DNA of 7,775 bases, taken from positions 1 to 7,775 of the forward strand of contig JAZGBC010000149.1 in the NCBI GenBank assembly GCA_036444495.1. The letters run 5' to 3'. This document shows positions 1 through 6,649 of the stretch, piece after piece (the first letter of the stretch is position 1; each line of letters begins with the position of its first letter). Made by a program: the position numbers and the translations under genes. The notes beneath the pieces are model-generated. The model saw only the letters and a program-made list of their open reading frames with translations, was not told the origin of the DNA and ran no database searches. The DNA is from JAZGBC01 sp036444495. Its GTDB lineage: Bacteria; Pseudomonadota; Alphaproteobacteria; Kiloniellales; J153.

Positions 1-357
1 CACGACCTGTAGCGACATATCCTTGAAGGCCAGTGTGGGTCCGTGGAACAGCTCCATGAGCCAGAGGCGCTCGTCCAACTGCTTGAGCGGGGCGACCGCC
101 GCGTGATCGAAGGCGGCGTATGCCTCCTCGACGATGGCCTTGAGGTCCGCTTCGTCCAGGGAGTCGCCCACGAAAGGCCGCATGACCCGGAAAGCGGCCT
201 CGGCGTAAGGCAGGCCGGCAAGGCCACTAATTTCCTCCGCCGTGAAGCGGGGCCAGGATTCAGGCAGGTACAAGCCGCCGTCGCGGGCCAGGCCCGTCAG
301 CAGCACCTCGTCGAAGGCCAGGGTCGGGGCGGTGCCCCGGGTCGAGACGAACTTCAT
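1..357 (-). CDS. thrC: Threonine synthase, N-terminal part (runs off the left edge)
   Basis: Threonine synthase converts O-phospho-L-homoserine to L-threonine and phosphate in the cytoplasm, using pyridoxal phosphate. It is the last step of threonine biosynthesis. Only the first 119 codons are present; the reading frame is open to base 1. The protein starts MKFVSTRG and continues with ARDGGLYLPE, both characteristic of the N-terminal domain of the family. Near the cut edge is FHGPTLAFKD (residues 104-113), the family signature whose lysine (K112 here) forms the Schiff base with PLP. The full enzyme is usually about 460 residues, so roughly three quarters lie outside the window. The ATG at 357 fits the known N-terminus, but no purine-rich Shine-Dalgarno sequence precedes it. 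The upstream spacer holds a candidate terminator and an overlapping hairpin, so it may be expressed separately from the genes to its right. Confidence 0.93.
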   Translation of the reverse strand, partial: MKFVSTRGTAPTLAFDEVLLTGLARDGGLYLPESWPRFTAEEISGLAGLPYAEAAFRVMRPFVGDSLDEADLKAIVEEAYAAFDHAAVAPLKQLDERLWLMELFHGPTLAFKDMSLQVV

Positions 358-363
358 GGTCAA

Positions 364-402
364 GCCCGGCGTGAAAAAAGCCCGCTAATCTAGACGCCGG
401 GC
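364..402 (-). promoter_or_regulatory. Hairpin in the thrC leader, overlapping the terminator
   Basis: A perfect 9-bp inverted repeat pairs GCCCGGCGT (394-402 on the minus strand) with ACGCCGGGC (364-372), with a 21-base loop. Its left arm contains the same five bases that form the left arm of the candidate terminator, so the two stems cannot coexist. Its right arm ends 6 bases before the thrC ATG, where the ribosome would bind. That geometry resembles an attenuator or a translation-blocking hairpin. The regulatory role is inference from geometry only. No leader peptide rich in Thr or Ile codons was found. Confidence 0.3.
374..402 (-). terminator. Candidate intrinsic terminator after the M32 gene
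   Basis: Read on the minus strand, a 5-bp stem GCCCG/CGGGC (398-402 with 380-384) encloses a 13-base loop and is followed directly by six T (374-379). It lies 34 bases past the stop of the M32 carboxypeptidase gene and 17 bases before the thrC start. The T run and position fit a rho-independent terminator, but the stem is short and the loop large, so termination may be partial. GC-rich DNA makes short stems of this kind common by chance. Confidence 0.4.
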
Positions 403-435
403 CCGGGGCCGGGCAAGGGAAGGACTGGGGGAACT

Positions 436-1920
436 CTACGCGCGATAGCGCGCCTTCAGATGGTCCTTGAAGGCCCCGGGGTCGAGGGGGCGGCCGGTAG
501 CGTGGGCCATGAGATCGTCGGTCGTATGCAGCGCACCCTGGGTATGCACCTTCTTACCCAGCCAGGCGATGAGCGGGGAGAAGTCGCCGCGCCCGATGGC
601 CTCGGGGATTTCCGGCGTCTCCGCCTTGGCGGCGGCGAAGAGCTGGGCCGCGGCGATGGCGCCCAGGGTATAGGTGGGGAAGTAGCCCCAGGCGCCGTCG
701 TACCAGTGGATATCCTGCAGGCAGCCGAGCGCGTCGTCGGGCGGGGTCAGGCCCAAAAGCTCTTCCATGCCCGCGTTCCAGGCCCCGGGCAGGTCCCGGG
801 GCTCCAACTCCCCGGCGATCATGCGCCGCTCGAGCCGGTAGCGCAGGATGACGTGGGCCGGATAGGTCACCTCGTCGGCGTCCACGCGGATGAAGCCGGG
901 CTCCACCCGGTTATAGATGCGCAGCAGGTTCGACACCTCCCAGGCGGGACCCTCGCCACCGAAAGCCTCGCGCGCCAGCGGCGCCATGAAGCCGACGAAC
1001 TCGGCGCCGCGGCAGGCTTGCATCTCGATCAGCAACGACTGGCTCTCGTGCGCCGCCATGCCGCAGGCCTCGCCCACGGGCTGATGGCGCCACCTGGGCG
1101 GCAGGCCGCGCTCGTAGAGCGCGTGGCCGGTCTCGTGCAGCACCCCCATCAGCGCCTTCATGAAGTCGGCCTCGTCGTAGCGCGTGGTGATGCGCACGTC
1201 CTCGGGCACGCCGCCGCAGAAGGGATGCAGGCTGGTATCGAGCCGGCCATGCTCGAAATCGAAGCCCACGGCCGTCATGAGGCGGCGGGCAAGTGCCTCC
1301 TGCTTTGCTATCGGGAAGGGCCCTTGGGGCGCGACGGGCGCTGCGGCCTGGCGCTCCAGGACCCGGGCCAGAAAATCCGGCAGGAAGGTGGCCAATTCGT
1401 CGAAGATGCCGTCGATGCGTTGGGTGGAGCCACCCGGCTCCCACTCGTCCAGGAGCGCCTCGTAGGGCGAGCGGTCCAGCGCCGACCCCTTGGCCGCGGC
1501 CGCCTCGCGCACCAGGCCCAGCAGCTCTTCCAGAAGCGGCAGGACGGCGGGAAAATCGTTCTCCGCCCGCGCGCCGCGCCAGGCCATCTCGCAGCGGTTG
1601 GCGGCCTTGCTGAGCGCCTCCACCAGGCGCGCGTCCAGCGCGGTCTCGTGGCGCCAGCGCCGGCGCATGTGGCGCAGGTTGGCCCCCGCCCAAGCATCGA
1701 GGCCGCCCGAATCCGCCTCCGCCTCGTCCAGCAGGTCGGCCAGGGCCGGCTCGGTCAGGAGTTCGTGACAGGTGACTTCGAGCGCGGCCATCTGCTCGGC
1801 GCGCGCCTCGGCGCCGCCCTTGGGCATCATGGTGGACATGTCCCACTGCAGCAGGCCGGCGGCCTCGCGCAGAGCGCTCAAGCGCCGGAAACGGGTCTCC
1901 AGGGTCTCGTAAGGGCTCAT
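436..1920 (-). CDS. Carboxypeptidase Taq family (M32) zinc metallopeptidase
   Basis: A cytoplasmic metallocarboxypeptidase that removes C-terminal residues from peptides, with broad specificity known for the family. The 494-residue length matches the usual 500 or so. All family motifs are visible: HPF, D-V-R-I-T, the zinc motif HETGH (residues 262-266) with catalytic E263, the downstream HESQS with E292 as the expected third zinc ligand, IRVDAD followed by EVTYPAH, and GCLQDIHW near the C-terminus. There is no signal peptide or membrane segment; the N-terminus (YETLETRFRRLSALREAAGLLQWD) is the typical start of the family. The ATG at 1920 has GGAG about 10 bases upstream. It begins 45 bases after the DUF983 stop with no terminator between, so read-through from the cox operon is plausible. 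A role in oxidase biogenesis is not implied by the family; general peptide turnover is the safe reading. Confidence 0.95.
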   Translation of the reverse strand: MSPYETLETRFRRLSALREAAGLLQWDMSTMMPKGGAEARAEQMAALEVTCHELLTEPALADLLDEAEADSGGLDAWAGANLRHMRRRWRHETALDARLVEALSKAANRCEMAWRGARAENDFPAVLPLLEELLGLVREAAAAKGSALDRSPYEALLDEWEPGGSTQRIDGIFDELATFLPDFLARVLERQAAAPVAPQGPFPIAKQEALARRLMTAVGFDFEHGRLDTSLHPFCGGVPEDVRITTRYDEADFMKALMGVLHETGHALYERGLPPRWRHQPVGEACGMAAHESQSLLIEMQACRGAEFVGFMAPLAREAFGGEGPAWEVSNLLRIYNRVEPGFIRVDADEVTYPAHVILRYRLERRMIAGELEPRDLPGAWNAGMEELLGLTPPDDALGCLQDIHWYDGAWGYFPTYTLGAIAAAQLFAAAKAETPEIPEAIGRGDFSPLIAWLGKKVHTQGALHTTDDLMAHATGRPLDPGAFKDHLKARYRA

Positions 1921-1965
1921 GCCTCGCCGTCTCCAACGCCGCGTCCGGGCTGTATCATGGGGAAA

Positions 1966-2349
1966 TCAATCGTAGTTCACGGTTCCCGAATCGCTTGCTT
2001 CATACCGGTACTGCAAGGCGATCAGGAGCGCCTTGGCCGGCCTGAGCATCCCAAGCGCGCCGCCGAGGATGAGCGCCGGCCAGATCGTCATGTGCACCCA
2101 CATGGGCGGCTGGACATGGATTTCCAGCAGCAGCGCCAAGCCCACAACCACGGCCCCGAGGATGAGGATGATGAAGACGGCTGGGCCGTCGCCGCTATCG
2201 GCCTTGCCAAGGTCCAAGCCGCACAGGCCGCAACGTTCGGCCACCGTCAGGTACCCGCTGTAGAGCTTGCCCCGGCCGCAGCGCGGGCATCGACAGGCCA
2301 GTCCGACGGCGATCGGCGATCGTTTCGGGTAATAACTATCCTCGGGCAT
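1966..2349 (-). CDS. DUF983 family small membrane protein
   Basis: This 127-residue protein belongs to DUF983, a family of unknown function often encoded next to cytochrome c oxidase genes in Alphaproteobacteria. The N-terminal half carries two cysteine pairs in zinc-ribbon arrangement, CPRCG (C21, C24) and CGLCG (C40, C43). Two hydrophobic segments follow (about residues 56-76 and 86-104), then a conserved tail with RPAKALLIALQ. The pattern suggests a metal-binding cytoplasmic knuckle anchored in the inner membrane, possibly with a role in oxidase assembly; that role is inference from cysteines and context. The ATG at 2349 lies 5 bases after the ctaE stop, with GGGG in the gap as a weak ribosome site, so it is probably translated with ctaE. 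The same frame is open further upstream into ctaE, but the family N-terminus and the spacing support this start. Confidence 0.9.
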   Translation of the reverse strand: MPEDSYYPKRSPIAVGLACRCPRCGRGKLYSGYLTVAERCGLCGLDLGKADSGDGPAVFIILILGAVVVGLALLLEIHVQPPMWVHMTIWPALILGGALGMLRPAKALLIALQYRYEASDSGTVNYD

Positions 2350-2354
2350 GGCCC

Positions 2355-3182
2355 CTAGTGGATCGGGGCGTCGCCCGCACCCCACAAGTAAATGCAGGTG
2401 AAGAGGAACAGCCAGACCACGTCGACGAAGTGCCAGTACCAGGCCGCGGCCTCGAAGCCGAAGTGATGGTCCGGTGTGAAGTGGCCCTTCGCCGCCCGGA
2501 ACAGGCAGACGGTCAGGAAGATGGTGCCGATGATGACGTGGAAACCGTGGAACCCGGTCGCCATGAAAAAGGTCGAGGGGTAGATACCTTCCGTGAAGCC
2601 GAAGGGCGCGCCGGCATATTCGTAGGCCTGGAAGCCGGTGAAGGCGATGCCCAATGCGACAGTCGCGATCAGGGCCCGCACCGTGCCCTTCTGGTTGCCC
2701 TCGCGCAGTTCGTGGTGCGCCCAGGTCACCGTGACCCCCGAGGTAAGCAGGATAAGCGTATTCAAGAGCGGCACCGACCAGGGATCGAAGACGGTGACCC
2801 CCTCCGGCGGCCACTGGAAGCCGGTCGCCTCGACCGGGAAGAGCGAGGCGTTGAAATAGGCCCAGAAGAAGCCCCCGAAGAACATCACCTCGGAGACGAT
2901 GAACAGCGCCATGCCGTAGCGCAGGCCGATCTGCACGATGGGCGTGTGCAGACCCTGGAAGGTCGCCTCCTTCACCACGTCGCGCCACCAGAGCGCCATG
3001 ACGAGCAGCAACGCGACGACCGCGACCGGGATCAGCCAGCCGGTCACATCGCGCATGAACAGCAGGGTGCCGAGCGCCAAGGCACCCGCCGAAAAGGCCC
3101 CGACGATGGGCCAGGGGCTCGGCTCGACCAGATGATAGGGATGCTTCTGGCCGCCGCTTTCGGCGTGAGTCGATTCGCTCAT
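2355..3182 (-). CDS. ctaE: Cytochrome c oxidase subunit III
   Basis: Subunit III of the aa3-type oxidase, an inner-membrane protein that stabilises subunit I and supports sustained proton uptake through the D channel; it carries no redox metal. The 275 residues fit the family (about 260-275) with seven hydrophobic helices. Visible signatures are HPYHLVEPSPWP near the N-terminus, RYGMALFIVSEVMFF around residues 88-102 with the conserved membrane glutamate E98, WAHHE (154-158), FMATGFHGFHVIIGT (206-220), and HHFGFEAAAWYWHFVDVVW (239-257), the classic C-terminal signature. The ATG at 3182 is preceded by GGGG with a 6-base spacer, a good ribosome site. The gene follows ctaG after 61 bases that hold only this ribosome site and no visible terminator or promoter. 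Its stop is 5 bases from DUF983. Confidence 0.97.
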   Translation of the reverse strand: MSESTHAESGGQKHPYHLVEPSPWPIVGAFSAGALALGTLLFMRDVTGWLIPVAVVALLLVMALWWRDVVKEATFQGLHTPIVQIGLRYGMALFIVSEVMFFGGFFWAYFNASLFPVEATGFQWPPEGVTVFDPWSVPLLNTLILLTSGVTVTWAHHELREGNQKGTVRALIATVALGIAFTGFQAYEYAGAPFGFTEGIYPSTFFMATGFHGFHVIIGTIFLTVCLFRAAKGHFTPDHHFGFEAAAWYWHFVDVVWLFLFTCIYLWGAGDAPIH

Positions 3183-3243
3183 CTCATTCCCCGCATCTGA
3201 TATCCCCTGTTCCTCGAAGTAGCATGATCGATGAAACCGGTTC

Positions 3244-3867
3244 TCAGTTGATGTCCGCCGCCGCGCGTGCCGGCGCGCCGGAGGCCGTTTTCAGGCGCCT
3301 GCGCCCGGGCTCGGCTGCCTGCCCGTCCGCATCGCCAGGGGCACGGAAGAAGGTATAGGACAAAGTGATGGTCTTCACCTCGTCCAGATTGCGGTCATCC
3401 AGGATCGCCGGATCGACGAAGAACTGAACCGCCATATCGACCTCCTCGCCAGGCTCCAGGCGCTGCTCGTCGAAGCAGAAGCACTGTACCTTGGAGAAGT
3501 ACTTGCCCGCCTTGAGCGGGGTCACGTTAAAGGTTGCCGTCCCGGTCGCGGGTTCGGCGGCCAGATTACGCGCCCGGTAGACCGCCAGTCCCGAATCGCC
3601 CACGCGCAGGCTCAACTCGCGCTGGATAGGTTCGAAGGACCAAGGCAGGGCCGGGTTCACGCTGGCGTCGAAGCGCACCTTGATGACCCGTTCGCCGACG
3701 GCGCCCGGGACCGCATCGGCCACTTGGGTCGTGCCGCCGAAGCCGGTCACCTGACAGAACACGCGGTAGAGCGGCACGGCGGCGAACGACAGGCCCACCA
3801 TGCCGGCGGCGACGCCGGCCAGAATGATGCCGGTGCGGGTGTTCCGCGCCGCGCTCCGCACGCTCAT
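3244..3867 (-). CDS. ctaG: Cytochrome c oxidase assembly protein CtaG/Cox11
   Basis: A copper chaperone needed to insert CuB into subunit I. It is anchored by one N-terminal helix (about residues 13-33) with its copper-binding domain in the periplasm. The sequence shows PLYRVFCQVTGFGGTTQ just after the helix (C38) and the diagnostic CFCF motif (C129, C131) within KVQCFCFDEQ, followed by QFFVDP and a TLSYTFF strand near the end of the domain. C129 and C131 are the expected Cu(I) ligands; C38 matches the conserved cysteine near the membrane. The 207-residue length is slightly longer than usual (about 190-200) because of a charged, Ala-rich tail after residue 175. The start lies 3 bases after the stop of the upstream microprotein gene (TGA GCC ATG), indicating coupled translation. 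Confidence 0.96.
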   Translation of the reverse strand: MSVRSAARNTRTGIILAGVAAGMVGLSFAAVPLYRVFCQVTGFGGTTQVADAVPGAVGERVIKVRFDASVNPALPWSFEPIQRELSLRVGDSGLAVYRARNLAAEPATGTATFNVTPLKAGKYFSKVQCFCFDEQRLEPGEEVDMAVQFFVDPAILDDRNLDEVKTITLSYTFFRAPGDADGQAAEPGRRRLKTASGAPARAAADIN

Positions 3868-3870
3868 GGC

Positions 3871-4011
3871 TCAGCCGCCCCCCATACGCACCAGCGAGAC
3901 GAAATAGACCACGACCACGAAGGCGGCCAGGACCAGCAGCAGGACCCAGTTCTTGGCGCGCTGCCTGCGGTGCACATCGCTGTGAGGCTTGCGCCTGGCC
4001 ATGGCCGTCAT
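3871..4011 (-). CDS. CoxF-like oxidase assembly microprotein (46 aa, single helix)
   Basis: A 46-residue protein with a basic N-terminal half (MTAMARRKPHSDVHRRQRAKN), one hydrophobic helix (about residues 22-41) and a short tail ending in VRMGGG. In alphaproteobacterial cox operons a small gene in exactly this position, between ctaB and ctaG, encodes a CoxF-type protein, resembling the small mitochondrial assembly factors (Coa3/Cox25 type) that bind subunit I. By that analogy it probably sits in the inner membrane with the basic end in the cytoplasm and helps assemble or stabilise subunit I; this is inference. The start is supported by a 4-base ATGA overlap with the ctaB stop, and its own stop is 3 bases from ctaG. 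An alternative ATG at 4002 would give 43 residues. No catalytic or metal-binding residues are present. Confidence 0.78.
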   Translation of the reverse strand: MTAMARRKPHSDVHRRQRAKNWVLLLVLAAFVVVVYFVSLVRMGGG

Positions 4012-4952
4012 CCCAAGGCCCTCGCGAGCAGGGCGGCCGGCTCCAACAGGCGCTCCACGATCAGGACTGCGAAAAGCACGAAGAGGTAAAGGATCGAATA
4101 GCCGAACAGACGCCGCGCCGGGCCGTCGCCCCGCTCGCGCAGGAGCCTGAGCGCCAGGACGATGAAACCGCCGCCCATGGCCGTAACCGCCAGCGCATAG
4201 AGCGCGCCCGCCGTACCCAGCAGCACCGGGGTCAGGCTCAAAGGAACGAGCAGCAGGGTGTAAACGAGGATCTGGCGCCGGGTCTCGGCCAAGCCGGCCA
4301 CGACCGGCAGCATGGGCACGCCCGCCTTGGCATAGTCGCCCTCGCGGTAGAGCGCCAGCGCCCAGAAATGGGGCGGCGTCCACATGAAGATGATCAGGAA
4401 CAGGGCAAGGGACTCGAGGCTCACCGCGCCGGTCACCGCGGCCCAGCCGATCATCGGCGGAAAAGCGCCCGCGGCCCCGCCGATCACGATGTTCTGCGGC
4501 GTGCGCCGCTTGAGCCAGATGGTGTAGACGAAGACGTAGAAGGCGTTGGCCAGGCCCAGCAGCGCGGCCGCCATCCAGTTCACCGCCAGGCCCATGAGCA
4601 TGACCGAGAAGAGGGCGAGCGTGACGCCGAAAGCGAGCGCTTCGGCCGGCGCGATCCGGCCTGTCGGGATCGGGCGGTTGCGCGTGCGCCCCATGAGCGC
4701 GTCGATATCGCGCTCGTACCACATGTTGATGGCGCCGGCCGCTCCCGCGCCGATCGCGATGCAGAGCACCGCCACGGCGCCGATTAGGGGGTGGATCGTC
4801 CCGGGCGCCGCCATGAGGCCGGCGAAGCCGGTAAAGACGACCAGCGACATGACCCTCGGCTTCAGGAGGGCGACATAATCGCGAACCTCGGAAGTCTGGG
4901 TGCCGAGCGCCCCTTGGGCCGTGACGGCCGTATCAAGCGCGGTGTCGGTCAT
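4008..4952 (-). CDS. ctaB: Protoheme IX farnesyltransferase (heme O synthase)
   Basis: An inner-membrane UbiA-type prenyltransferase that transfers a farnesyl group from farnesyl diphosphate to heme b, giving heme O, the precursor of heme A used by subunit I. The 314 residues match the family (about 300). The first substrate motif is visible as N76-x3-E80-x3-D84 in NMWYERDIDALMGRTRNRP, which binds the prenyl diphosphate through Mg2+. Also seen are KPRVMSLVVFTGFAG (31-45), TPQNIVIGGAAGAFPPMIGW (151-170), WTPPHFWALA (191-200) and the second loop YREGDYAKAGVPMLPV (202-217). About nine hydrophobic helices are present. The ATG at 4952 has GAGGGAG 4 bases upstream. A 66-base gap separates it from the ctaD stop. 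No heme A synthase gene (ctaA) lies in the window, so the next step must be encoded elsewhere. Confidence 0.97.
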   Translation of the reverse strand: MTDTALDTAVTAQGALGTQTSEVRDYVALLKPRVMSLVVFTGFAGLMAAPGTIHPLIGAVAVLCIAIGAGAAGAINMWYERDIDALMGRTRNRPIPTGRIAPAEALAFGVTLALFSVMLMGLAVNWMAAALLGLANAFYVFVYTIWLKRRTPQNIVIGGAAGAFPPMIGWAAVTGAVSLESLALFLIIFMWTPPHFWALALYREGDYAKAGVPMLPVVAGLAETRRQILVYTLLLVPLSLTPVLLGTAGALYALAVTAMGGGFIVLALRLLRERGDGPARRLFGYSILYLFVLFAVLIVERLLEPAALLARALG

Positions 4953-5018
4953 AAGTCTCCCTCAACCCCAAAATCTTTTCGGTTCCGCGGGCTCACGCCG
5001 TAGCGAAACCGCTTGGCA

Positions 5019-6629
5019 TCAACGGATGCGCGGCAGTTCCTCGAAGGTATGGAACGGCGCCGGCGAGGGCACCGTCCACTCCAGCGTCGTCGCCCCCTCG
5101 CCCCAGGGATTTGCCTCCGCCTTGCGGCCGGCCTTGAGCGTGTAGATCAGCATAACAATAAAGAACACGGTCGAAACGAGAGTGATGTAGGAACCCCAGG
5201 ACGACACCGCGTTCCAGCCGGCGTAAGCGACCGGATAGTCGACGACGCGCCGCGGCATGCCGGCCAGTCCCAGGAAGTGCTGCGGAAAGAAAGACATGTT
5301 CACGCCGATGAAGGTGGTCCAGAAGTGCCATTTGCCGGCCCAGTCCGAAAACTGCCGGCCGGACATCTTGCCGATCCAGTAGTAGAAGCCCGCGAATATG
5401 CCGAAGACCGCGCCCAGGCTCAGCACGTAGTGGAAGTGCGCGACCACGTAGTAGGTATCGTGTAGCGCGGTGTTCATCCCGGCATTGGCCAGCACCACGC
5501 CGGTTACGCCGCCCACGGTAAAGAGGAAGATGGCGCCGATCGCCCAGAGCATGGGCGTGGTGAAGCGCAGGCTGCCGCCCCACATGGTCGCGATCCAGGA
5601 GAAGATCTTGATCCCCGTCGGCACCGCAATCACCAAGGTCGCCGCGGTGAAGTAGGCCCGCGTGTCCACGTCCATGCCCACGGTGTACATGTGGTGCGCC
5701 CAGACGACGAAGCCGACGACGCCGATCGCCACCATGGCGTAGGCCATGCCGAGATATCCGAACACCGGCTTCCGGCTGAAGGTCGAGATGACCATGCTGA
5801 TGACCCCGAAGGCCGGCAGGATCATGATGTAGACCTCCGGGTGGCCGAAGAACCAGAAGAGGTGCTGGAAAAGGAGCGGGTCACCGCCGCCCGCTGCGTC
5901 GAAGAAGGCGGTGCCGAAGTTACGGTCGGTCAGCAGCATGGTGATGGCGCCGCCCAGGACCGGCAGGGACAGGAGCAGCAGGAACGCGGTCACCAGGATC
6001 GACCAGACAAAGAGCGGCATCTTGTGCAGCGTCATGCCCGGGGCGCGCATGTTGAAGATCGTGGTGATGAAGTTGATGGCGCCCAGGATCGAGGACGCGC
6101 CGGCCAGATGCAGCGCGAAGATCGCCATGTCGACCGAGACCCCGGGATGCCCGAGCTTGGACGACAGCGGCGGATAGACCACCCAGCTCGTGCCCGCGCC
6201 CTCGCCGATAAAGACCGAGGTGGCGAGCAGCAGCAGCGACGGCACCAGCAGCCAGAACGAGATGTTGTTCATGCGCGGGAAGGCCATGTCCGGCGCGCCG
6301 ATCATGAGCGGCACGAACCAGTTTCCGAAGCCGCCGATGAGCGCCGGCATGACCACGAAAAAGACCATGATCAGGCCGTGCGCCGTAATGATCACGTTCC
6401 ACAGCTGCCCGTCCGGCGAGCCGTCCTGCAGCAGGTACTGGACTCCTGGGCTGTGCAGCTCCATGCGCATTAATAACGAGAAGACACTGCCGACGATGCT
6501 GCCGATGATGGCGAGAGTCAGGTAAAGGGTCCCGATGTCCTTGTGGTTGGTCGAGCAGAGCCAGCGGACGAAGAAGCCCGGCTTGTGATCCTGGTGCGCG
6601 TGGACCGTGGTATCGCTAGCGTGCGCCAT
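5019..6629 (-). CDS. ctaD: Cytochrome c oxidase subunit I (aa3-type, family A1)
   Basis: The catalytic subunit: it reduces O2 to water at the heme a3-CuB centre and pumps protons across the inner membrane. The 536 residues contain twelve expected helices. Visible ligands are H84 in TAHGLIMVFF and H400 (heme a), H398 (heme a3, in HDTYYVVAHFH), and H263, H312 and H313 (CuB, in FGHPEVY and WAHHMYTVGMD). Y267 of GHPEVY is the tyrosine cross-linked to the CuB histidine. D-channel residues are D114 in GAPDMAFPRMNN with N121, ending at E265; K341 in PTGIKIFSW marks the K channel. The E265 glutamate puts it in family A1. The frame is open 62 codons upstream into ctaC, but MAHASDTTVHAH at 6629 fits the family start, 20 bases after the ctaC stop, although its ribosome site (GGGAAAG) is weak. 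Confidence 0.98.
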   Translation of the reverse strand: MAHASDTTVHAHQDHKPGFFVRWLCSTNHKDIGTLYLTLAIIGSIVGSVFSLLMRMELHSPGVQYLLQDGSPDGQLWNVIITAHGLIMVFFVVMPALIGGFGNWFVPLMIGAPDMAFPRMNNISFWLLVPSLLLLATSVFIGEGAGTSWVVYPPLSSKLGHPGVSVDMAIFALHLAGASSILGAINFITTIFNMRAPGMTLHKMPLFVWSILVTAFLLLLSLPVLGGAITMLLTDRNFGTAFFDAAGGGDPLLFQHLFWFFGHPEVYIMILPAFGVISMVISTFSRKPVFGYLGMAYAMVAIGVVGFVVWAHHMYTVGMDVDTRAYFTAATLVIAVPTGIKIFSWIATMWGGSLRFTTPMLWAIGAIFLFTVGGVTGVVLANAGMNTALHDTYYVVAHFHYVLSLGAVFGIFAGFYYWIGKMSGRQFSDWAGKWHFWTTFIGVNMSFFPQHFLGLAGMPRRVVDYPVAYAGWNAVSSWGSYITLVSTVFFIVMLIYTLKAGRKAEANPWGEGATTLEWTVPSPAPFHTFEELPRIR

Positions 6630-6649
6630 GCTCTGCTTTCCCGTCCCGG

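Noticed and set aside
43..393. 116-codon plus-strand frame at the left edge
   Set aside because: It is antisense to the clear threonine synthase N-terminus and its translation resembles no protein family.
401..414. Short GC-only inverted repeat next to the thrC leader stems
   Set aside because: The perfect arms leave a loop of only two bases, so at most a five-pair stem forms, with no T run; probably GC-rich chance, though it may compete with the neighbouring stems.
460..2358. Plus-strand open frame of 632 codons antisense to the M32 and DUF983 genes
   Set aside because: It lies opposite two well-recognised genes, and its translation is rich in Arg, Gly, Ala and Gln with no recognisable domain. 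Long antisense frames without stops are expected opposite GC-rich coding DNA.
2358..3200. Plus-strand open frame of 280 codons antisense to ctaE
   Set aside because: It mirrors ctaE almost exactly, has a charged low-complexity translation (Glu, Arg, Asp, Gly) and no family resemblance; it is a shadow of the real gene.
5691..6473. Plus-strand open frame of 260 codons antisense to ctaD
   Set aside because: The translation is almost entirely Asp, Arg, His, Glu and Gln, the typical complement of codons for hydrophobic membrane helices on the other strand. Not a gene.
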